The position numbers were made by a program, and so were the translations under genes. Source: Blastomussa wellsi (Eukaryota > Cnidaria > Anthozoa > Scleractinia > Plerogyridae). From it: 64,000 bases of DNA. The stretch covers positions 21,066,818 through 21,130,817 of the forward strand of contig OX393566.1 in the NCBI GenBank assembly GCA_947652115.1. Direction: 5' to 3'. Positions within the stretch are counted from its first letter, which is position 1. The number at the start of each line of letters is the position of its first letter. The notes beneath the pieces were generated by a model. That model saw only the letters and a list, made by a program, of their open reading frames with translations. It made no database searches and was not told the origin of the DNA. Below, piece after piece: positions 57,494-64,000 of the stretch.

Positions 57494-58522
57494 TTAGCTC
57501 ACAGTTTTCTTCTTTCTTCGCTTGACTCTCGCAAAGAAGGCAGAACACCGAGATTTCTTTTTAGTAGATTTCCAGCAATCTTCTTCTCCTAGGTTTATCG
57601 CGAGATAGTCCATAGGTACTTCACACAAAGTGGGAATCTCCTCCTGGACAAAGAACGGGTCACGTGACGTTAATTGACAGGTGTCGTGCGTCACGGCCAG
57701 ATTGTTGATGCGCAAGTAGAGATCTCGATCGAAAGTCGAATCATTTTCACCCACCTCTTGAATTCCACGGACTTGGTCGTTTCTTGTCACCTTGGAAGAA
57801 TTTCCCTTCCTTGATTTCCTTCGAAAATGTTTTCGTAAATCTTTTTTCGAACCATCTGTCTTTTCCCGCGCTTTGAAAGCGTTGTCAGCGCTCGAACCTG
57901 CCATCACTTGCTCGGTCACAGGGCTATCTCTGCGTGAAAGCGAACGTTTGAAGCCCTTCAATGTATTTAAAATCTTCGACGAAAAAGACGACCTCATTGA
58001 AGTCCCTTGGTTTTCCGAAGCTTTGTCATCACTTACCTCGTTTGACGTCCAAATTGCCCTTGTCATGAATTTCTCATTCAAGCGAGCGCACGTGGCGAAG
58101 CTCTGCAAAGCCAGAGCACCATTTTGCCTTTGCGAAAAACTGTCCTGAGCCTCACAGAAACCTAAAATGACATGATCATTCGATGCTTCGACGGGCTTGC
58201 TTTCAAAAATCTCGGATTCAGCGCTACGTTCTCCACCCTGAAGACCGGACGGGCCCTCCTGGTTAGTGGACAAAATGGTAGGCGCTATTTTGTTTCTTCT
58301 AAAGCAGCCCCTTCGTCTAACTTGAGTTCCGTTTACATCATAATTTTTCCCTCGTTTGCATTTTTCACGAGAGCTTCGTCCATTGCCTTGAGAACTTTCC
58401 TCTTCGACTGCAAAAAGGTCAAGTTGGTTGATTTGTGTCTTTCGGTTATTTGCTCGATCCGCAGGCACCTCCACTGACCCACAGGTGATGAAATATAACA
58501 AGTACATTTTTGTTGAAAACAT
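57494..58522 (-). CDS. Hypothetical basic, low-order protein, 342 aa
   Basis: One uninterrupted minus-strand frame ending in TGA. The start (MFSTKMYLLYFITC) is hydrophobic but short and could instead be intron read-through, since CTGTGGGTCAG just after it is a possible splice acceptor. The body is rich in Ser, Lys and Arg with stretches such as KDLRKHFRRKSRK and a C-terminus KKKSRCSAFFARVKRRKKK, which would suit nuclear import or acidic-partner binding. No domain is recognised. A 1-kb open frame in this AT-rich DNA is unlikely by chance, so it is probably coding, as a single exon or last exon. Function unknown. Confidence 0.55.
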   Translation of the reverse strand: MFSTKMYLLYFITCGSVEVPADRANNRKTQINQLDLFAVEEESSQGNGRSSREKCKRGKNYDVNGTQVRRRGCFRRNKIAPTILSTNQEGPSGLQGGERSAESEIFESKPVEASNDHVILGFCEAQDSFSQRQNGALALQSFATCARLNEKFMTRAIWTSNEVSDDKASENQGTSMRSSFSSKILNTLKGFKRSLSRRDSPVTEQVMAGSSADNAFKAREKTDGSKKDLRKHFRRKSRKGNSSKVTRNDQVRGIQEVGENDSTFDRDLYLRINNLAVTHDTCQLTSRDPFFVQEEIPTLCEVPMDYLAINLGEEDCWKSTKKKSRCSAFFARVKRRKKKTVS

Positions 58523-59357
58523 CTTGTTTAAAACGTTCTGGTATATTCAAGACAGATTTTAGGCGTGCAATTTCTTATCGCATTTGCTGCGTTTATCTTA
58601 GGTCATAATTGATTTCATTAATCGCATCACAGTGCGCATTTAATTCGATCCAATTTTGCTGTTGTCTCTGCGCGCGCAACTCAAGGACGTTTGCGCGAAA
58701 ATTTTCTAACATTGATTTTTTTCTGAGACTTTCACCAGTGTAAGATAATTAGTTACTATTGTCAGAAATGTAAAAAATGGGGGTCAACGACTTCGTTTTG
58801 GAGATAAGTAAGATAAGGTGTTCTGGAAGAACACCCTAAATTTGAAACATCGCGCTTCGTTATCGCATATCGCTACAGTGTCTATAAGCCCAAAAATATT
58901 ACAAATAAATCTCTGAAGTGAACTTTCCTCTGCGAAATTTTGTTTAAGTGGACCCATTAAGTTAATCTATTCAATTGGTGTGGTTCCTTAAAGGAAAAGT
59001 TCGCATTTACCGACCACATTTGCATTCGCCTAACAGCCGCAAGATGGCAGGATTCGTTGCCGCGTGGACAGAAAACTTGAAAAAATTTTTTTTAATTTTT
59101 ATTGTTTTTTTTGACAATCTGTCGAGAATCGTAAATAAAATCAATTCACGGAAAAAGTAGGAGCAAAGTTAACGCAACGTACGGCTTCTGGCCCTTCGTT
59201 TTTCCTCAGCGCGCGCACTCGATGCATGACGTGGCATGGCATTGCAATACGAATTAACGATGCGCACAAACAATTAGCGCGAACATCCTTAATTCAGTAC
59301 GTGAAGGTTTAGCCAACCTGGGACATAGAAGATACAACTAGACGCAAGTTTCCCTCG
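58523..59357. other. Intergenic stretch with no recognised feature
   Basis: AT-rich. One 61-codon frame (58975-59160) without domain. Inverted-repeat traces only. Confidence 0.4.
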
Positions 59358-59432
59358 ACTTGCGTGCACTTTCGTTGCGATTACTTGCGTGCACTTTCGT
59401 TGCGATTACTTGCGTGCACTTTCGTTGCGATT
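59358..59432. repeat. Tandem repeat, three perfect 25-bp units
   Basis: ACTTGCGTGCACTTTCGTTG followed by CGATT, three times without a change, then a partial fourth unit. The surrounding 59310-59640 region repeats ACTTGCG and CGCAAGT words in both directions, so the array probably sits inside a foldback element. Confidence 0.85.
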
Positions 59433-59699
59433 ACTTGCGTTCACTTGGGTCGAGATCAAAGCTCCCGCACGCCGTCTGGTCACTCAGCCCAAGTTAACGC
59501 AGGTTGAAACTAGTTATCAAGCGTCATTGAATTGTTTCTTTTTTTTTTTCGCAAACTGCGTTCACTTGCGAGTCCGTTTGGCTAACCAACGCAAGTTGAA
59601 CTTGCGGTTAATTGCTTCCATTTGCAGATCTGTTCGGCCACTTGAGACGCGCGATTCTTCCGGGGGAGGCGACTCCCATATATGGGCTATGTAGGTATG

Positions 59700-60740
59700 T
59701 GCCGCGGGATAGGGTATGGTTTTTTTGAGGTTCTTTTCCCGGTGTGTTCCTTTGATAGGGTATCGAAATTGTATCGTCCAAAATTGCAGTACGTAAACGG
59801 CAAGTGAAACGGAAAACAATCAGTGTGTTAGTCAACAGTATTACTGTTACAGGCACGAAATGAGTGACCCGTTAGGTACCTATGTTAGTTTTCGTTTTTT
59901 CCTTGAATAGAGTGCCACTTTTCGAGTTTGCCCCCCCCCTCCCCCCCCCCCGGGTGATTCTATACACAAGCCGGCAAGTTCCGATTACTTGATTACGTCT
60001 CCGTTTGACCGGACCTTAACGCAAAAAACGTTTAAAAATGCGTATACTACATATTGTTTGCGTCGCATGGAAATGATTCCAATAATTTCAGTTACAAATG
60101 CCCAATTCCCTCTATGAGACTCACCTGCAGGGAATGGTGGTAGTCTTGTTCAACACAGCAAAATTAAACGTCCAGTTTTTCTTTCAGATAAAACTTAGTT
60201 CCTTTGTGCTCTTCTCTACTAAAATCTTAAATTTGAGATCAGAAAATGGCCTCACTGGTTAAGACGAATCTTATGTTGAATCATGAAACTACCGTTGCCT
60301 TGATGTACTGCAGTCATGTTGCATGCCGGGAGGGAATTGGTTATTGACCAAACCAGAGCAGTTTTACTGCCTTGTTTAATTTTATTTATTCGCATTTTTT
60401 TTTAAATCAGACATCAAACGACAAAAAATTACTTACTCGCTACAAATAAAGTCAGCCTTAACATGTTTAGCAACGCATAGCATTGTCTTGCAGAAACGTA
60501 GAATTGCTGTTAGGTATATATACATATATTCAGAACTTGGTTGCATTGTAAAACATCAGTGAAAAAGTGTGCGTTATTCACACGAAACGCGTCGGGGAAT
60601 AAAGAAGTTTAACAATTACATTTCACAGAGTGTTGCTCCCTAGTTTTAAAATTGTTTTAAAAAATTCTTTAAAAAACTGTTCTAAAAATTGATTTAAAAA
60701 TTTGTTCTAAAAATTATTTAAAAAATTGTAACACAAACAA
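59700..60740. other. Intergenic stretch: poly-C tract, repeat end and AT-rich tandem words
   Basis: A CCCCCCCC-rich tract at 59932-59951. ATTCACACGAAACGCGTCGG at 60575-60594 looks like the conserved end of a dispersed element. 60640-60730 is a run of TTTAAAAAATTGTTCTAAAA-like words. Confidence 0.45.
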
Positions 60741-60772
60741 CACTGCACGGCTGATGCACTACGTAAAACAGT

Positions 60773-61036
60773 TGACATCAACAGACATCGACACGGCAGA
60801 AACCGACAAAGCAGAGTTGCAACCGTGGACAGCATTCCCAGAAACACGTGACGTGGCAGCGGGTGATTCGGGGAGCAAGTGGGTTCAAGGTATGGAACTT
60901 GATAAAGTACGGATGGCTTTCTCGCTGGTTTCATTTAGAACGTGCTGACGTGTTCTAACGACAGCGAAACAGCTGTCCACGGTTGCAACCCTGCTTTATC
61001 GGTTTCTGTTGTGTTGATGTCTCTGTTTGTGGTGCA
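60773..61036. repeat. Inverted repeat pair (foldback), arms about 70 bp
   Basis: The left arm (GACATCAACAGACATCGACA, CAGAAACCGACAAAGCAG, GTTGCAACCGTGGACAG) and right arm (CTGTCCACGGTTGCAAC, CTGCTTTATCGGTTTCTG, TTGATGTCTCTG) are complementary. About 120 bp lie between them. Confidence 0.65.
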
Positions 61037-61198
61037 GTTACTTTTGGCTGACTATGTCTCTTGTAGATCCTATATGTAAACTAGCAGCATTATCGCTCGC
61101 GGTTCTTTGCAGTTTTCACTAACTTTAAAAAATTGTATCAAGGTAATCCACCGAAATTTTAAAGACTTCTAGCTTTCGCTAATTCTTCACAGGGATTT

Positions 61199-61204
61199 TT
61201 TATT
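61199..61204 (-). terminator. AATAAA polyadenylation signal for the GPCR gene
   Basis: AATAAA on the minus strand about 143 bases past the stop of the GPCR frame. Confidence 0.5.
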
Positions 61205-61346
61205 TAGTTTTTTTTCTTTTAGCATTTTAGCCAGACTGTCACGTACTATAAATTAGAGCTTCTTGGTAAAAACGAGTTATTACAAGAGTACTTGCCTTAA
61301 ACTTTCCGTCCTAAGTGTTAAAACCGTTTTGATTTTTAAGTTTTTC

Positions 61347-62465
61347 TTAGAGATTGGTTTCAATCCATCGTAATTTTCGACGTCGTTGCGGCAGTTCGGG
61401 TTCCAAACGTAACAGCGAGTTTTGGCTACTCGACAGAAACCAAACCGAGCACCTTTTCTCGGCTAAATAGTCAGCTGAAGGGCGCCTGTCGCCCACGCTT
61501 TGCGTGTTATATCCCGCACCCGCGGGACTCGGCGAAGGCCTCCTAATCCTTTGGAATGTGATAAGCTCTTTGAATCCTCTTCGAAACCGCGGATTTCTCG
61601 CGCCTAAGATGATAGGATTACACACACTGTACAGGAAGCCGCAGATGTACGCCGAGCGCAAGAAATGGCGGGAAAGCTGGCTAACGTCAGTGATTAGTGT
61701 CAAGATCCCGTATATGAAATATGGCGTCCAACAGGCGACGAACGCTGCCAGAACAAACACCAGCGTGATTATGATCTTTTTCTGTGCTAAAATGCCTCGA
61801 TCGTCAATGATAGCTGTGTCACGTATGCGTTGGCAGTGCGACTTGACAGCGCTTATTATCTTCCAGTATAAGAACATCATTGCCACCACTGGAAATGTGT
61901 AGACAACAGTTACAATAAATAGAGTATGCGATATTTCCAAGGCGTTACGCGGATATCTAGGTCCGCACATGCACGACGAGGATTTGTACACAATCTCTGT
62001 CCATCCGAGAATGGGACCGATCGAGCACGCGAACGCCGAAACCCACACCACCACAATGATCAATAAAGTGCGTCGCTGTGTTATTATCTTTCTCAGCGGT
62101 TTAGCAATCGAGAAGTACTTGTGTATACTCACGGCCGTTAGCGTAAAGATCGACGAAGCAAACCAGAAAGGGACCACAAATCCGTTAAACTTGCAGAGTG
62201 GTTCGCCAAACACCCAGGCTTGTTTGATGATTGTCCCTATCATAAACGGTATGCAAAATAAACACACTCCGATTCCGGTGACCGCGAGCTGAGTTAGAAA
62301 TGTATTCGTTCGTGTGCGCATTTGACGGTTGAAAATCACTACACCAACCACGAGTGCATTGCCAAGGAAACCCACCACGAGCGTCAAGAACAAGATAGCA
62401 AGCTGCACAAAGGCGATGGCGTCTAGACCCTCGCTGTTCGCGTAGTCCGTATTCGTGGAATTCAT
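61347..62465 (-). CDS. Class A (rhodopsin-type) orphan G-protein-coupled receptor, 372 aa
   Basis: Intronless frame with seven hydrophobic segments and class A landmarks: GN at 35-36 (TM1), Cys91 at the top of TM3 and a Cys in ECL2 (SSSCMCGP), Trp141 in TM4, Pro192 in TM5, CWTP at 245-248 in TM6, NPIIL at 283-287 in TM7, then basic helix 8 ([11 protein letters not shown]). N-glycosylation site NST at 2-4. Three usual switches differ: TM2 has LAVTG where LAxxD is expected (no Asp2.50), TM3 ends HKY (115-117) instead of DRY, and TM7 has NPxxL instead of NPxxY. There is no retinal lysine at the TM7 position, so it is not an opsin. Ligand unknown. It resembles the many intronless orphan receptors of cnidarians. 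Confidence 0.88.
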   Translation of the reverse strand: MNSTNTDYANSEGLDAIAFVQLAILFLTLVVGFLGNALVVGVVIFNRQMRTRTNTFLTQLAVTGIGVCLFCIPFMIGTIIKQAWVFGEPLCKFNGFVVPFWFASSIFTLTAVSIHKYFSIAKPLRKIITQRRTLLIIVVVWVSAFACSIGPILGWTEIVYKSSSCMCGPRYPRNALEISHTLFIVTVVYTFPVVAMMFLYWKIISAVKSHCQRIRDTAIIDDRGILAQKKIIITLVFVLAAFVACWTPYFIYGILTLITDVSQLSRHFLRSAYICGFLYSVCNPIILGARNPRFRRGFKELITFQRIRRPSPSPAGAGYNTQSVGDRRPSADYLAEKRCSVWFLSSSQNSLLRLEPELPQRRRKLRWIETNL

Positions 62466-63400
62466 TGGGCTTTAAAATTTGTTTTCTGATTGAGTGATTC
62501 CTCGTCCTCTATCACTCACCTCTAAGCGCCACGAGCGACGACGCGAAATGAAGACCAAGCGATACGCACAATTATCACTTATCTGCAAATTGCCATTGAA
62601 GTACTCTTGTTTTCACAAAAACTGAATCACTAAGTACCTCGGAAAGTTAAATTAGCTTTTATCGCATTGTTTACCAGCAGTCATCTACGGGGCATGTTTG
62701 AATAAAAGAAAACTTGAAAGGAGAGCCTTAGAACTATTAGAGGTCATTAGACGAACAAAGCTACCAAGCCGCTATAGGCGGTCAAGCGTGGCCAAGCGTG
62801 GTCTGGAGTAAATGGCGAAAAAAGCTGTTTAAACCTATATTGCTTCACTAAAAACCTATACTCGCATTTCAAAACAGGATAACAAAAAAGGTAAATGGCG
62901 AACGACAATACCACTTACCGGTAGGACGGTTTTAAAGTTACGTAATGAACGAGGGAACTTTGATTGTTACGTAGTTTTTTTCTGCACCTGCAGTTGTAGT
63001 CAGCCTCCGCCATTTTCGATGCCATCTAAATTATGGAATTTGTACGGTGAAGCGTAATCCCATTGTATTGCTATAGGTTGTTACTGGACGTGTTTAGACT
63101 ACCTTCAGTAAGTTTCTCAGTGATCTCTATCGTTTCGACATGCTCCGCGTAAAATATAATACTGGTACTCCCGCGTGTAAAACAATAACAAAGGCGTGGC
63201 TCACTAGGGCCCTTTAATTAACGCCGTTAAACTTAACTTGAACACATATTTTGACCAGCTAATTACTTTAAATTAACCCTCTTTCATGGAACTCCGCATT
63301 TCGAACTCACCCACAAAAATTGCAAAATTTTGGGGTTACGCTACTTTCAATTAACAACCATTCACTAAGGTATTCGAAGCATAAAGCTAATTACGAGCGT
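62466..63400. other. Upstream region of the GPCR and intergenic DNA
   Basis: No gene seen. The promoter of the receptor is expected just above 62465; no clear motif was identified. Confidence 0.4.
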
Positions 63401-64000
63401 ACAGGCAGAAGAAGAATTAAAACTCCGCCCAACTGAAGCATTTCATGAAGATAATTACAACAAAAGGCGTGGTCTAGTGTTGAAGGTCTTAATGATCCAA
63501 ATGATAGGTTGTTAATGTGGAAGGATATGCTAATGCGATGTATAGACAAACATCCACCACTCCAATCCAAGCGGGCTGGCAACAAAAAGTACAGTCAACG
63601 AAAAGTGAGAGAAGCTTTCTTAACAAATAGACCCAAAACTCTATTTTCTAACGGATTAAAGCGACGAAACGAACACTGAGCATGATTCACTATAAATCTC
63701 TTTATCGAAGGAAATTACAAAGCGACAATCTTTGAATGAATGGTTAACGGAATGTTTTCTCCACTTTTGGAGCTGTTGCGGGAATGTTAACACTGATAAG
63801 TTGGAGAAGTTGCAGAGGCGCGCAGCACGTATCGTTATGTGTCTGGGGAGCAGCGAAGAAAAGGCGAGAGAGCCATGTACTCAATCTAGTTAAGAAATGT
63901 TTAAGCAATCTCTGTCCACAGTTCTTTATGCACTATTTTAATTATAATAGGGATATATTGCCCAGAAGGACAAGAAGCACTGATAAACTTAGACTCCCGT
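63400..64000 (+). mobile_element. Degraded LINE, ORF2 pieces with the RT domain deleted
   Basis: At about 63505-63600 the plus strand reads NDRLLMWKDMLMRCIDKHPP then LQSKRAGNKK, the linker between endonuclease and RT in animal LINEs. At about 63765-63840 it reads CGNVNTDKLEKLQRRAARIV, and at 63891-64000 KKCLSNLCPQFF followed by RDILPRRTRSTDKLRLP, both from the C-terminal part. The catalytic RT core between them is missing and several stops and frame changes occur. It runs off the right edge. Confidence 0.75.

Noticed and set aside
1..64000. CRISPR arrays, phage or bacterial operons
   Set aside because: The split genes, SINEs and LINEs show a eukaryotic genome; no regularly spaced short repeats were found.

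Overview
The window is animal nuclear DNA. It is AT-rich, has split genes with GT-AG introns, and is dense in short non-coding transposons and tRNA-derived SINEs. The gene set is a giant single-exon sacsin, the ciliary genes NEK8 and CCDC13, an orphan rhodopsin-type GPCR and an ATP-grasp protein. Together with the style of the SINEs and inverted-repeat elements, this fits an anthozoan cnidarian, most likely a stony coral. That assignment is inference; no marker gene here fixes it.

Layout. 1-6650: the 3' end of a LINE, then a 2.4-3.2 kb sequence present twice in direct orientation. 7.3-12.5 kb: a decayed copy of the last exon of CCDC13, two SINEs and a 1.2 kb inverted-repeat transposon with a 9-bp target duplication. 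12.7-22.5 kb (-): sacsin-like gene in two coding exons. 22.5-32 kb: intergenic, with TTAA-flanked and hAT-like MITEs, a MITE broken by a SINE, a three-unit 341-344 bp tandem array and a helicase relic. 32.2-42.4 kb (-): CCDC13, whose middle exons are missing around a 200-N assembly gap. 42.66-48.35 kb (+): NEK8 in four exons, head to head with CCDC13. 51.35-52.47 kb (-): intronless ATP-grasp reading frame broken by two in-frame TAG codons. 55.65 kb (+): 70-residue two-helix membrane ORF. 57.5-58.5 kb (-): unrecognised basic 342-residue ORF. 61.3-62.5 kb (-): intronless orphan GPCR. 63.4-64 kb (+): LINE relic.

How the genes fit together. NEK8 (ciliary kinase) and CCDC13 (centriolar-satellite/ciliogenesis coiled-coil protein) start 265 bp apart on opposite strands. 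The DNA between them carries a match to the RFX X-box consensus, so the pair looks like a bidirectional ciliary promoter. The other genes show no obvious functional link. Exon borders for NEK8, CCDC13 and sacsin were worked out by eye from splice dinucleotides, reading phase and remembered similarity to the vertebrate proteins; no search was run.
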